From positions 1-64,000 of the forward strand of contig SFDQ01000010.1 of NCBI GenBank assembly GCA_004558145.1: a stretch of DNA of 64,000 nt, given 5' to 3'. This stretch comes from Oscillospiraceae bacterium. Lineage in GTDB: Bacteria > Bacillota_A > Clostridia > Oscillospirales > Ruminococcaceae. A program made the position numbers and the translations under genes. Under the pieces are notes generated by a model. That model worked only from the letters and a program-made list of their open reading frames with translations. It ran no database searches and was not told where the DNA came from. Below, one piece after another: positions 9,162 through 17,653 of the stretch (position 1 is the first letter of the stretch; every line of letters begins with the position of its first letter).

Positions 9162-10166
9162 ATGAGCACAAAACCCAAAGGGATCGCCCCCCTCCACGAG
9201 GACCAGGGCACCCACACCGACATCGTTTATATGTGTCTGCCGCTGATCGCCATGGCGGTGTTCTTCTACGGGCCGCGGCCGGCGCTTTTGTGCGCGGTGG
9301 CGGTGATCACCGCCAACCTGTGCGACCGGCTGGTGGCGCTGCTGCGCGGCCAGAAATACGAGAAGGGCGAGTGGAGCAGCGAGGCTTTTGCCCTGCTGGT
9401 GACCCTGATGATGCCCGCCACCGCCAGCTACTACATGGTCATCATCGGCACCCTGACCGCGGTGCTGGTGGGCAAAGAGGCCTTCGGCGGCTACGGCGCC
9501 TACCTCTTCCACCCGGCGGCCGTGGGCTACGCGGTGGTGGCGGTGAGCTGGTCCGGGCGGATGTTCGCCTACCCCGACACCTCCCTCTTCGCCTTCCTGC
9601 CGCTGGGCAGCGTGTCCGGCGTGAATCTGGTGGAGAGCCCCAGCCACATGCTGCGCGAGGGAGGCCTGCCCACCATCGACACGGTGGACCTGGTGCTGGG
9701 CAACTACGCCGGCCCCATGGGCACCACCGTGCTGCTGGTCATCCTGGCCTGCGCGCTGTTCCTCATCCACCGGCGGCGGATGGGCCTTGTGGCGCCTTTG
9801 TGCTTCATCTTCGCCTGCGCCTTCATGGCCTTCTTCTTCCCGCGGCTCGGGGACCTGGCCTTCGCCGCCCCCTGGGAGCATCTGCTGGAGCGTCTGGACG
9901 TGGTGAAGTACGAGATCTGCACCGGCGGCGTGCTGTTCGCTGCGGTGTTCCTCATCAACGACCCGGTCACCCTGCCCAAATCGAACGCCAGCCGCGCGGT
10001 CTACGGCCTCGTGCTGGGCGTGGCGACCATGCTCTTCCGCTACTACGGCACCTACGAGACCGGCGTGTGCTTTGCGCTGCTGGCGGTGGGCGCGGTGTCC
10101 GGCTGGATGGACCGGGCCGTGCAGCGGGCGATCCATCACAAGGGGGTGGTGCGGCGTGAATACTAA
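9162..10166 (+). CDS. RnfD/NqrB-family membrane subunit lacking the usual flavinylation motif
   Basis: 334-residue polytopic membrane protein of the RnfD/NqrB family. Family features seen: an alternation of about 8-10 hydrophobic helices, the LVTLMMPATAS stretch, HPAAVGYAVVAVSW, LGNYAGPMGTT and FLINDPVTLP. In classical RnfD the covalent FMN is attached to Thr in a SGAT/SSAT motif; the equivalent segment here reads VNLVESPSHML, with Ser159-Pro160-Ser161 where S-A-T is expected. The canonical ApbE target motif is therefore missing, although Ser161 could in principle substitute for Thr. It heads a D-E-A trio with no rnfC, rnfG or rnfB beside it. The start of the next gene overlaps its end by 11 bases. 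A role in membrane ion movement is inference. Confidence 0.85.
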   Translation: MSTKPKGIAPLHEDQGTHTDIVYMCLPLIAMAVFFYGPRPALLCAVAVITANLCDRLVALLRGQKYEKGEWSSEAFALLVTLMMPATASYYMVIIGTLTAVLVGKEAFGGYGAYLFHPAAVGYAVVAVSWSGRMFAYPDTSLFAFLPLGSVSGVNLVESPSHMLREGGLPTIDTVDLVLGNYAGPMGTTVLLVILACALFLIHRRRMGLVAPLCFIFACAFMAFFFPRLGDLAFAAPWEHLLERLDVVKYEICTGGVLFAAVFLINDPVTLPKSNASRAVYGLVLGVATMLFRYYGTYETGVCFALLAVGAVSGWMDRAVQRAIHHKGVVRREY

Positions 10167-10812
10167 GAAAGCTGTTTACCTGTCGGAGAACATGACCCGC
10201 ATCTCCCGGCGGGACCGCATCTTTTTGAACAACCCCGTCATCATGCAGGGCATGGGCCTTGCGCCGCTGGTGGTGGCTGCCACCACCGCGCGCAACGCCC
10301 TGATGCTGAGCGTGGCGGTCATCCTGCTGCTCACCCCGGTGCGGGTGATCGCGGCGCTGCTGGCCCGCACCGGCTACTACCGGTTCCGGGGCCTCATCTA
10401 CTGCCTGACCAGCGCCACGGTGTACATCGGCGTGTACTACGCTTTGCAGGCCATCTTTGATGTGGAGATCCTGCAGCTGGGCATCTATCTGCCCCTGCTG
10501 GTGGTGGAGCCCCTCATCATCAAGCGCTACGAGCGGCCCCAGAAGGAGCGGCTGGTCACGGCCCTCAAAAAGGGCCTGCGCACCACCTGCGGCTATGTGC
10601 TGGTGCTGATGCTCATGGGCTGCCTGCGGGAGGTGCTCACCACCGCCACCCTGTTCGACCACGCCATTCCCCGCATCCCCGCCGACCTGTTCCCCATGGC
10701 CAGCCTGCCCGCCGGCGGCTTTCTGCTGCTGGGCGTGGTGTGCGCGGTGTGGCGCAGCGCGGTGAACCGCTATAAAAAATACGTGAACATGGAGGCGAAG
10801 AGAGGCCAATGA
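10156..10812 (+). CDS. RnfE/NqrD-family membrane subunit without the iron-sulfur cysteines
   Basis: 218-residue, about six-helix membrane protein homologous to RnfE/NqrD. Alignment by eye with E. coli RsxE is clear: [20 protein letters not shown] against [35 protein letters not shown] against LGIFIPLIVTNCIVV, then GCLREV...TLF. The two cysteines that coordinate the intramembrane [2Fe-2S] cluster together with RnfA are replaced: GLCP to GLAP (Ala36) and TNC to VEP (Glu118-Pro119). The product therefore should not carry the canonical electron-transfer cluster. The start is a GTG at 10156, after AGGGGGTGG, inside the end of the upstream gene; an earlier in-frame start would lie deep within that gene. 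Confidence 0.85.
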   Translation: [218 protein letters not shown]

Positions 10813-11417
10813 GTGAAGTTTTGAGAGCCTGTGCCGTCTTCTTCCTCTACGCTGTGGCGGCCATGTTCGCAGAAAACGCGGTGTTCAGCCGCGCGCTGGG
10901 CGTTTCCCGCCTGGTGAAGCTGGTGGACGACTCCACCGTGGACACCCTGGTGTTCGGCGGTCTGATGTGCGCGGTGCAGCTGATCAGCGCGCCGCTGGCC
11001 AAGGTGGCCAACCGCCTCATCCAGCCCTTCGAGTTCCGCAGCGCCATCCGCCCGCTGGTGTTCATCCTGTGCAGCGCGGTGGCCTTTGCGGTGGTGCTGG
11101 GGCTGGTGCTGCTCATCTTCAAAAGCGCCGCCAAGGACATCGTGGCCGTGCTGCCCATGGCCACCTTCAACACCGCGGTGCTGGGCGTGATGCTGCTCAC
11201 CGCCACCCAGGGCTTTTCCTGGGTGCAGACCATGGGCTTTGCCCTGGGCAGCGGCGTGGGCTACACCCTGGCGGTGGTGGTGGTCACCGAGAGCCAGCGC
11301 AAGCTGCGCAGCCGGGCGGTGCCCGCCGCCTTCAAAGGGCTGCCCATCACCCTCATCTACATCAGCATCCTGACGCTGGCCATCTACGCCTTTACCGGCC
11401 ACCGTCTGGCCATCTGA
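10809..11417 (+). CDS. RnfA/NqrE-family membrane subunit without the iron-sulfur cysteines
   Basis: 202-residue, six-helix membrane protein, homologue of RnfA/NqrE. The match to E. coli RsxA is clear at ENAVFSRALGVSRL (against NNFVLVKFLGLCPFMGVS), FNTAVLGVMLL (against TNCAVLGVALL) and VPAAFKGLPITLI (against VPAPFRGNAIALI). Both cluster cysteines are gone: one is Ser33, the other Thr122. It starts with an ATG overlapping the stop of the E gene (ATGA). RnfA and RnfE normally form the inverted-topology pair that holds the central [2Fe-2S] cluster, and both have lost the ligands together, which argues for a coherent functional change, not random decay. It is followed after 43 bases by a membrane-anchored glycosidase-like gene. 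Confidence 0.85.
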   Translation: MSEVLRACAVFFLYAVAAMFAENAVFSRALGVSRLVKLVDDSTVDTLVFGGLMCAVQLISAPLAKVANRLIQPFEFRSAIRPLVFILCSAVAFAVVLGLVLLIFKSAAKDIVAVLPMATFNTAVLGVMLLTATQGFSWVQTMGFALGSGVGYTLAVVVVTESQRKLRSRAVPAAFKGLPITLIYISILTLAIYAFTGHRLAI

Positions 11418-11460
11418 CACCCCGCAGGGCGGGGCCAACTCCCTCAAGGAGGCGATCCAC

Positions 11461-12546
11461 ATGGCACGAAAAAACATGGGCAAAGTCAAGCGCTACCGCC
11501 GCAGCTTTTACAGCGGCGGCCAGCAGCTGCGCCGCATCCTGGGCGCCGTGCTGGCCCTGGCGGCGCTCTTTGCCGCCGGCTGGCTCATCGGCCCGGCGGT
11601 CATCGACTTCGGCACCAGCACCTGGTACAGCCTGAAAGAGGGCGGCGGCGAGAGTTCCGGCACTTCCACCGGCACCTCCCAGCCTGCCTCTGAACCGCAG
11701 GCCGAGCCGGAGGCAACGCCCGAACCCCAGTCCACGCCGGAACCGGCCATCAACCCGGAGGACGGCGGCTGGGCCTTTGTGAGCATCTCCGGCCTTTCCA
11801 GCGCCGAGCAGGCGGCCTCCACCGCCCAGAGCCTTGTGGCGGAAGGGGTGCGCTACGCCGTGGTGCCCTGCAAGGACAGCCAGGGCTACGTCTATTACCA
11901 GAGCAGCGTGGCCACCGCCCAGTCCAGCATTTCGGCCACCACCTTTGACGCCGCCGCCGTGCAGGCGCTGAAGGATGCGGGCGTCACCCCGGTGGCCGCC
12001 ATCTGCGCCTTCCAGGACCCGCTGGCCCCCTATGTGGACCGCAGCCTCGCGGTGCGCTATCAGGATACCGACTACTTCTGGCTGGACGCTGCCGCCGACG
12101 CGGGCGGCAAGCCCTGGCTGAACCCCTACTCCGACGGGGCGGTGAGCTACATCACCTCCCTCATCGACGAGGTGCGGGCCATGGGCTTTGAGCAGGTGTG
12201 GCTCACCGGCGTGCAGTTCCCCACCACCGCCGGGCGGGACAAGGCCAACTACGGCGACACCGCCGGTGTGACCATGGGCCAGCGTCTGGCCCAGGTGCTG
12301 AGCACATGGCAGGCCGGCGGCGACTGCTGGGTGGAATACCCCCTGAGCGAAGTGCTGGCCGGCTCCGACAGTCAGCTGCTGGGCGCTTCCTGCGCCGAGC
12401 TGGGCGTGAAGAACCTTGCCATCCGGGTGGACGAGGCCGTCACCGAGGAGCAGCAGCCCCTGCTGGACGCCGCGGTGACCGAGCTGAAAGCGGGCGGCGT
12501 TGCCAACATCGCCCTGGTGCAGGGCGACAGCTTCACCCTGCTGTAA
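11461..12546 (+). CDS. Membrane-anchored DUF4015-like (putative glycoside hydrolase fold) protein
   Basis: 361 residues: a basic cytoplasmic N-terminus, one transmembrane helix (about 24-46), a Ser/Pro/Glu-rich linker (about 60-105) and an extracytoplasmic domain. The domain resembles DUF4015 putative glycosidases: VTPVAAICAFQDPL, then a Trp/Asn-Pro-Tyr segment (WLNPYSDGAVSYI), then GFEQVWLTGVQFP. In the DUF4015 proteins I recall, that last motif ends in FDYIRFP with a catalytic Asp; here the position is LT, so hydrolase activity may be lost. The sequence ends with the stop 19 bases before the DUF1015 gene, in the same operon. The start codon follows AAGGAGG. Family assignment is moderate; a cell-surface partner for the Rnf-like complex is a guess. 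Confidence 0.65.
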   Translation: MARKNMGKVKRYRRSFYSGGQQLRRILGAVLALAALFAAGWLIGPAVIDFGTSTWYSLKEGGGESSGTSTGTSQPASEPQAEPEATPEPQSTPEPAINPEDGGWAFVSISGLSSAEQAASTAQSLVAEGVRYAVVPCKDSQGYVYYQSSVATAQSSISATTFDAAAVQALKDAGVTPVAAICAFQDPLAPYVDRSLAVRYQDTDYFWLDAAADAGGKPWLNPYSDGAVSYITSLIDEVRAMGFEQVWLTGVQFPTTAGRDKANYGDTAGVTMGQRLAQVLSTWQAGGDCWVEYPLSEVLAGSDSQLLGASCAELGVKNLAIRVDEAVTEEQQPLLDAAVTELKAGGVANIALVQGDSFTLL

Positions 12547-12565
12547 AAAAGAAGGAGGAACGGCA

Positions 12566-13852
12566 ATGGAGCCCTGTTTTGTGCCCGGGCGCATCCTGCT
12601 GCCCCAAGAGAACATCCCGGTGAGCCAGTGGGCCTGCCTTGCCTGCGACCAGTTCACCAGCCAGCCGGACTACTGGGAACAGGCCGCCGCCCTGGCGGCG
12701 GGCGGGCCCAGCGCGCTGAACATCGTGCTGCCGGAGGTGTATCTGGACAAGGTGGACACCCCCACCCGCATCCGGGCCATCCACGAGACGATGGAGCGCT
12801 ACCGCGCCGGGGTGCTCACCCGCTGCGTGAACGGCTTTGTCTATGTGGAGCGCACCCAGACGGACGGCAAGGTGCGGCAGGGCCTTGTGGGCCTCATCGA
12901 CCTGGAACAGTACGACTGGCGGCCGGGGATGAGCCCGGCGGTGCGCCCCACCGAGGGCACCGTGCCCAGCCGCATCCCGCCCCGCCTCGCGGTGCGAAAC
13001 GGGGCGAGCCTGGAAAGCCCCCACATCCTGATGCTGGCGGACGACGCGGGCCGCACCCTGGTGGAGCCGGTGGCCGCCCAAAAGGACCGGCTGCCCCTTC
13101 TCTACGAAGGGGAGCTGGCGCTGGGCGGCGGCTTTGTCCGCGGCTGGGCGGTGGAGGACCCCGCCCTGCTGAAGGGTGTGGAAGAGGCGCTGGCGGCCCT
13201 GGGCAGCCAAAAAACCTTTGACGAAAAATACCCCCAGGCGGCCGGCGCGCCGCCCATGACCCTGGCGGTGGGGGACGGCAACCACAGCCTTGCCACCGCC
13301 AAAGCCTTTTGGGAGGCGCTGAAGGCCGAGCTGCCGGAAGACGAGCGGGCTTGTCATCCCGCCCGGTGGTGCCTTGCGGAGGTGTGCAACGTGCACAGCG
13401 AGGCCATCGCCTTTGAGCCCATCCACCGGGTGGTGTTCGGCGTGCCGGGGCTGCAGCTGCTGGCCCGCCTGAAAGAGTGGTGCGCGGCCAGAAACATCGC
13501 CGTGGACGGCGAAGAGGCCCCCGGCGACCAGATCATCACACTGGTGCACGGGGCATGGCGGCGGGCCGTGCGCCTTGCGGGCAGCCCCGAGCCCCTTGCG
13601 GTGGGCACGGTGGAGGCCTTCCTTGCGGACTACTTAAAGCGCAACCCCGCCTCGTCGGTGGACTACATCCACGGCGAAGAGGCGGTGGCCGAACTTTGCG
13701 AAGAGGGCAACACCGGCATCCTGCTGCCGCCCTTTGAGAAAGGGGACCTGTTCCGGGGCGTGGTGCTGGGGGGCGCTTTGCCCCGCAAGACCTTCAGCAT
13801 GGGTCACGCCCGGGACAAGCGCTATTATCTGGAATGCCGGGCCATTTTGTGA
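12566..13852 (+). CDS. DUF1015 family protein
   Basis: 428-residue soluble protein with DUF1015 hallmarks: the N-terminal PGRILLP and VSQWACLACDQFTSQPDYW, NIVLPEVYLD, RCVNGFVYVER, a central GDGNHSLATAKAFWE and ARWCLAEVCNVHS. The biochemical role of the family is not established; I recall it beside serine biosynthesis genes in other Clostridia, which is not the context here. The ATG at 12566 sits after AGGAGG and gives the family N-terminus; a start 66 bases earlier would lie in the upstream gene. No signal peptide or membrane segment is evident. The downstream helicase gene starts 33 bases later. Confidence 0.88.
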   Translation: MEPCFVPGRILLPQENIPVSQWACLACDQFTSQPDYWEQAAALAAGGPSALNIVLPEVYLDKVDTPTRIRAIHETMERYRAGVLTRCVNGFVYVERTQTDGKVRQGLVGLIDLEQYDWRPGMSPAVRPTEGTVPSRIPPRLAVRNGASLESPHILMLADDAGRTLVEPVAAQKDRLPLLYEGELALGGGFVRGWAVEDPALLKGVEEALAALGSQKTFDEKYPQAAGAPPMTLAVGDGNHSLATAKAFWEALKAELPEDERACHPARWCLAEVCNVHSEAIAFEPIHRVVFGVPGLQLLARLKEWCAARNIAVDGEEAPGDQIITLVHGAWRRAVRLAGSPEPLAVGTVEAFLADYLKRNPASSVDYIHGEEAVAELCEEGNTGILLPPFEKGDLFRGVVLGGALPRKTFSMGHARDKRYYLECRAIL

Positions 13853-13885
13853 GCCCGGCGCTCCTTTGTTTGGTTTTGGAGGAAT

Positions 13886-15601
13886 ATGGATTTCAGTGAA
13901 TTGCAACTCATCCGCCCGCTGCTGCGGGCGGTGGAGGAGGCGGGCTATTCCAGCCCCTCGCCCATCCAGCAAAAGGCCATCCCGCCGGTGCTGGCCGGGC
14001 GGGACCTGCTGGGCTGCGCCCAGACCGGCACCGGCAAGACGGCGGCCTTCGCGCTGCCCATTTTGCAGCGGCTGAGCCGGACGCAGCCCGCCGAAAAGGG
14101 CATCCGGGCCCTCATCCTCACCCCCACCCGGGAGCTGGCGCTGCAGATCGACGAGTGCTTTTCGGCCTACGGCAAATACCTGAAGGTGAGCCACACGGTC
14201 ATCTTCGGCGGCGTGGGCCAGGCGCCCCAGGTGGCGGCGCTGCAAAAGGGGGTGCAGGTGCTCACCGCCTGCCCCGGGCGGCTGAACGACCTCATCGGGC
14301 AGGGCTTTGTGGACCTGTCCCACCTGGAGGTCTTTGTGCTGGACGAGGCGGACCGCATGCTGGACATGGGCTTCATCCACGACGTGAAGAAGGTCATCCG
14401 CCAGCTGCCGGCAAAGCGCCAGAACCTTCTGTTCAGCGCCACCATGCCCAAGGAAATTGAGCAGCTGGCGGCGGGCATCCTGCAAAAGCCGGTGAGCGTG
14501 AAGGTGGACCCGCCCTCCAGCACGGTGGACCGCATCGACCAGAGCCTCTACCGGGTGGCCAAGGCGGACAAAAAGCGGCTGCTGGCCCTTCTGCTGGCCG
14601 ACCCGTCGGTGAAGAACGCCCTGGTGTTCAGCCGCACCAAGCACGGGGCCAACGCCATCGCCGCCTTTTTGACCAAGCAGGGCATCGAGGCGGCGGCCAT
14701 CCACGGCAACAAGAGCCAGAGCGCCCGGGTGGCGGCGCTGGAGGGCTTCAAGTCCGGGCGGCTGAAGGCCCTGGTGGCTACCGACATCGCCGCCCGCGGC
14801 ATCGACATCAGCGAACTGTCCCACGTGTTCCAGCTGGACCTGCCGGAGGTGCCCGAGACCTATGTGCACCGCATCGGCCGCACCGGCCGGGCGGGAGCCG
14901 AGGGCACGGCGGTGGCCTTCTGCAGCCCGGAGGAAGAGGAGTACCTCGCCGCCATCGAAAAGCTCATCCGCAAAAAGATACCCGTGCGCGAAACGCCCGC
15001 CCTGCCCCGCCCGGCGCAGCAGGAGGCGGCCCGGAGCGCCCCAACGCCCGCCCCCGCGCCCCGCAGGGAGCCGAAGGCGGAACCGCCAGCCCAACAAAGG
15101 GAGGAAGAGAAGATGGAACAAAACGAAAAGCCCGCCCAGGGCCTGTCGGCCAGCGCCAAGCGCCGCCGGCGGCGCCGCCGCGCGGCGGCCTCCGCTGCCG
15201 CCGCGGCAGCGGCCCAGAACGGTCAGGCCCCCCAGGGCGGCCAGAACAGCCAGCCCCGCGCCGAGGCCGGCCAGAAGCAGAACAACGGCCAAAAGCCCGG
15301 CGCGCCCAAGCAGAACAGCCAAAAGCAGGGCGGCCAGAACGGTCAGAACCGGGGCGAGCGCGCCGCCGCCCCCGCCCGCGGGCCCAAGCAGGCCCCCGCC
15401 GCCCGGCCCGTCCGGGAGACCGGGGAGCACAATGCCCGGCGCAGCGAAAAGCCGGCCAAAGCCCCCGCCCGCACCGCGGATGAGGACCCCGGCCTGCTGC
15501 TCATCTCCCGCAAGCCGCCGGCGCAGAAGTTCGCCAGCTTCGAGGAGTACATGAAGAGCCGGGGCGGCCCCGGCGCGCCCATCGAGGGCGAAGAGGAATA
15601 A
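13886..15601 (+). CDS. DEAD-box RNA helicase with long basic Gln/Asn-rich tail
   Basis: 571-residue ATP-dependent RNA helicase. Core domain 1 has the Q motif (SPIQQKAIP), Walker A AQTGTGKT, PTRELALQ, DEAD in VLDEADRML and SAT; domain 2 has IAARGIDI and HRIGRTGRAG (motif VI). After about residue 370 comes a roughly 200-residue low-complexity tail: Ala/Pro/Lys-rich, a run of arginines (KRRRRRRRAAA), then many QNGQ/QNSQ repeats. Such tails bind RNA unspecifically and favour condensate formation in CshA/RhlE/SrmB-like proteins. It is probably involved in ribosome assembly or mRNA decay under stress. ATG follows GGAGGAAT. No terminator with a T-run follows; a nested inverted repeat separates it from the flavodiiron gene. 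Confidence 0.93.
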   Translation: MDFSELQLIRPLLRAVEEAGYSSPSPIQQKAIPPVLAGRDLLGCAQTGTGKTAAFALPILQRLSRTQPAEKGIRALILTPTRELALQIDECFSAYGKYLKVSHTVIFGGVGQAPQVAALQKGVQVLTACPGRLNDLIGQGFVDLSHLEVFVLDEADRMLDMGFIHDVKKVIRQLPAKRQNLLFSATMPKEIEQLAAGILQKPVSVKVDPPSSTVDRIDQSLYRVAKADKKRLLALLLADPSVKNALVFSRTKHGANAIAAFLTKQGIEAAAIHGNKSQSARVAALEGFKSGRLKALVATDIAARGIDISELSHVFQLDLPEVPETYVHRIGRTGRAGAEGTAVAFCSPEEEEYLAAIEKLIRKKIPVRETPALPRPAQQEAARSAPTPAPAPRREPKAEPPAQQREEEKMEQNEKPAQGLSASAKRRRRRRRAAASAAAAAAAQNGQAPQGGQNSQPRAEAGQKQNNGQKPGAPKQNSQKQGGQNGQNRGERAAAPARGPKQAPAARPVRETGEHNARRSEKPAKAPARTADEDPGLLLISRKPPAQKFASFEEYMKSRGGPGAPIEGEEE

Positions 15602-15609
15602 AAGCGCCC

Positions 15610-15665
15610 GCCCCGCCAAAACTGTTGCCGCGGCAACGTGCAGGCGGGGCAGCCGCTGATATAAT
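15610..15665 (+). promoter_or_regulatory. Promoter of the flavodiiron gene with a perfect 14-bp palindrome
   Basis: The -10 TATAAT is at 15660-15665, with no recognisable -35. Instead a perfect palindrome GTTGCCGCGGCAAC lies at 15624-15637, centred about 41-42 bases before the expected start site, the position used by class II activators. It is nested inside a larger stem (GCCCCGCC 15610-15617 with GGCGGGGC 15643-15650). It could be an activator site or a hairpin ending the helicase transcript. Confidence 0.6.
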
Positions 15666-15715
15666 TAGACCCCGGAACGGCCCGGGAAGGGCAAGGGAAA
15701 AAGGAGCGATGAGGA

Positions 15716-16912
15716 ATGAGTGCGATCAAAGCAATGGATGACCTGTGGTGGGTGGGCGTTGAAGACCACGACCTGCGGGTGTTCGACATCGTCATGCACA
15801 GCGACTGGGGCACCAGCTACAACGCCTACGCGGTGCGGGGCGCCGAGGGCGTGGCTCTGTTCGAGACGGTGAAGGAGAAATTCTTCGACGAGTATCTGCA
15901 AAACCTCAAAGAGGTGTGCAGCCTGGACGAGGTGAAGTACATCGTGGTGGGCCACACCGAGCCCGACCACTCCGGCAGCCTGGAAAAGCTGCTGGAACTG
16001 ACCCCGAACGCCACCGTGGTGGGCAGCGCCACCGCCATCACCTTCTTGAAGGAGATCGTGAACAAGCCCTTCGCCTCCCGCGCGGTGAAGGAGGGCGACA
16101 CCATCGACCTGGGCGGGCGCACCCTCACCTTCCTGAGCGTGCCCTTCCTCCACTGGCCGGACAGCATGTACACCTACATCCCCGAGATGAAGGCGCTGTT
16201 CACCGTGGACTCCTTCGGCTGCCACTACGCCGACGACCGGGTGTTCAACGACCTCATTGACGGCGACTTCACCGAGGCCTACAAGTACTACTTCGACTGC
16301 ATCATGGGCCCCTTCAAGCCCTTCGTGCTGAAGGCTCTGGACAAAATCAAGGGCCTGGACATCCAGTTCATCGGCAACGGCCACGGCCCGGTGCTGCGCG
16401 CCAACATCCCCCACTATCTGGAGCTCTACCGCCAGTGGGCCACCCCGGTGGTGGTGCCCGCCGACGAGCGCCGGGTGGCCATCGCCTATGTCTCCGCCTA
16501 CGGCTACACCAAGCAGCTGGCCGGGGTCATCGCCGACGCGCTGGCCGAGGGCGGCGTGAAGCATGTGGAGCTCTACGACCTGGTGGAGTGCGATCTTGAG
16601 ACCGCCCGCGCCGCGGTGCAGAGTGCCGACGGTTTCCTGCTGGGCAGCCCCACCCTGGTGGGCGACGCTCTGTCCCCCATCTACGAGATGCTGGTGGGCC
16701 TGAACCCCATCATCCACAAGGGCAAGCCCGCGGGCGCTTTCGGCAGCTACGGCTGGAGCGGCGAGGCGGTGCCCAAGCTCACCGCCCAGATGCAGGCCAT
16801 CGGCCTGAAGCTGCCGGTGGAGGGCCTCAAGGTGCGCTTCAAGCCCAGCGAGGCTCAGCTGGCCGAGGCCCGGCAGTTCGGTCTGGACTTTGCCGCCGCG
16901 GTGCTGGCGTAA
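15716..16912 (+). CDS. fprA: FprA-type flavodiiron protein (oxygen or NO reductase)
   Basis: 398-residue cytosolic A-type flavoprotein that reduces O2 to water, or NO to N2O, protecting anaerobes from oxygen. The N-terminal metallo-beta-lactamase domain holds all six diiron ligands: His80, Glu82, Asp84 (in GHTEPDH), His146 (FLHWPDS), Asp165 (FTVDSFG) and His223 (GNGHGPV). The flavodoxin domain begins near residue 258 with IAYVSAYGYTKQL (FMN phosphate loop). No rubredoxin domain is fused, so an external rubredoxin or flavoprotein must supply electrons. ATG at 15716 follows AAAAGGAG by 10 bases. It is transcribed alone, between its own palindrome promoter and a strong terminator. Confidence 0.95.
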   Translation: MSAIKAMDDLWWVGVEDHDLRVFDIVMHSDWGTSYNAYAVRGAEGVALFETVKEKFFDEYLQNLKEVCSLDEVKYIVVGHTEPDHSGSLEKLLELTPNATVVGSATAITFLKEIVNKPFASRAVKEGDTIDLGGRTLTFLSVPFLHWPDSMYTYIPEMKALFTVDSFGCHYADDRVFNDLIDGDFTEAYKYYFDCIMGPFKPFVLKALDKIKGLDIQFIGNGHGPVLRANIPHYLELYRQWATPVVVPADERRVAIAYVSAYGYTKQLAGVIADALAEGGVKHVELYDLVECDLETARAAVQSADGFLLGSPTLVGDALSPIYEMLVGLNPIIHKGKPAGAFGSYGWSGEAVPKLTAQMQAIGLKLPVEGLKVRFKPSEAQLAEARQFGLDFAAAVLA

Positions 16913-16924
16913 AAACGAACAAAG

Positions 16925-16960
16925 CGTCCCGGCCCCCGAAAAGGGGCCGGGACGTTTTTT
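16925..16960 (+). terminator. Intrinsic terminator of the flavodiiron gene
   Basis: Perfect 12-bp GC-rich stem (CGTCCCGGCCCC with its complement at 16943-16954), loop CGAAAA and six T. Confidence 0.95.
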
Positions 16961-17047
16961 GCTTCCGCTTTGGGCGGACTCTACGCCCCGTGGGTGGTTT
17001 TTGGGGGCGGAACACGGTACAATAGCGGCAGAAAGGGGGCCGAAGAA

Positions 17048-17653
17048 ATGGATCAGGCAAAGACCGGGCGGTTCATCGCCGCCCGCCGCAAGGAGCTGGG
17101 CCTCACCCAGCGGCAGCTGGCGGAGCGGCTTTCCATCAGCGACAAGACCGTCTCAAAATGGGAGTGCGGCGGCGGGCTGCCGGAGGTGGGGCTGATGCTG
17201 CCCCTGTGCGGGGCGCTGGGCATCTCGGTGAACGAGCTGCTGGCGGGCCGCCGGGTGGAGGAAGAGGAATACAAGGAACAGGCGGAGGCGAACATGATGG
17301 ACCTTGTGCGTCAGAATCAGGAAAACAAAAAGCGGATGGTGCTGTCGGTCATCTGCGGGTCGGTGACGGTGGTCGCGGTGTGCGCGCTCACCATCATCGC
17401 AAGCTATCTGCCGCTGCCCGTGGCGGCGCGGGGGGCGGTGCTGGCGCTGGCCCTCGTCACGGCGGTGGCGGGCATCGGCGGCGCGGCGGTGCTGGACGCG
17501 GGGGCGGGCTGGTACCAGTGCCCGGCCTGCGGGGCGCTGTTCGTGCCCACCATGGCGGAGTATGTGAAGGGCTACCACACCTTCACCCGGCGCAAACTCA
17601 CCTGCCCGGAATGCGGCAGGCGGAGCATGTGCCGCCACCGGGTGGTGCGCTGA
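17048..17653 (+). CDS. XRE-type HTH protein with membrane helices and zinc ribbon
   Basis: 201 residues in three parts. An XRE/Cro helix-turn-helix occupies about 8-62 (GLTQRQLAERLSISDKTVSKWE). Two transmembrane helices follow (about 97-120 and 125-148). A C-terminal zinc ribbon has CPACG and CPECG pairs (about 159-192). Membrane-tethered XRE regulators of this layout are common in Clostridia, but their targets are mostly unknown. The ATG at 17048 gives the HTH at the usual distance; an upstream in-frame start would extend into the promoter, whose -10 TACAAT is at 17018-17023. It is a single-gene unit ended by a bidirectional terminator. Confidence 0.85.
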   Translation: MDQAKTGRFIAARRKELGLTQRQLAERLSISDKTVSKWECGGGLPEVGLMLPLCGALGISVNELLAGRRVEEEEYKEQAEANMMDLVRQNQENKKRMVLSVICGSVTVVAVCALTIIASYLPLPVAARGAVLALALVTAVAGIGGAAVLDAGAGWYQCPACGALFVPTMAEYVKGYHTFTRRKLTCPECGRRSMCRHRVVR

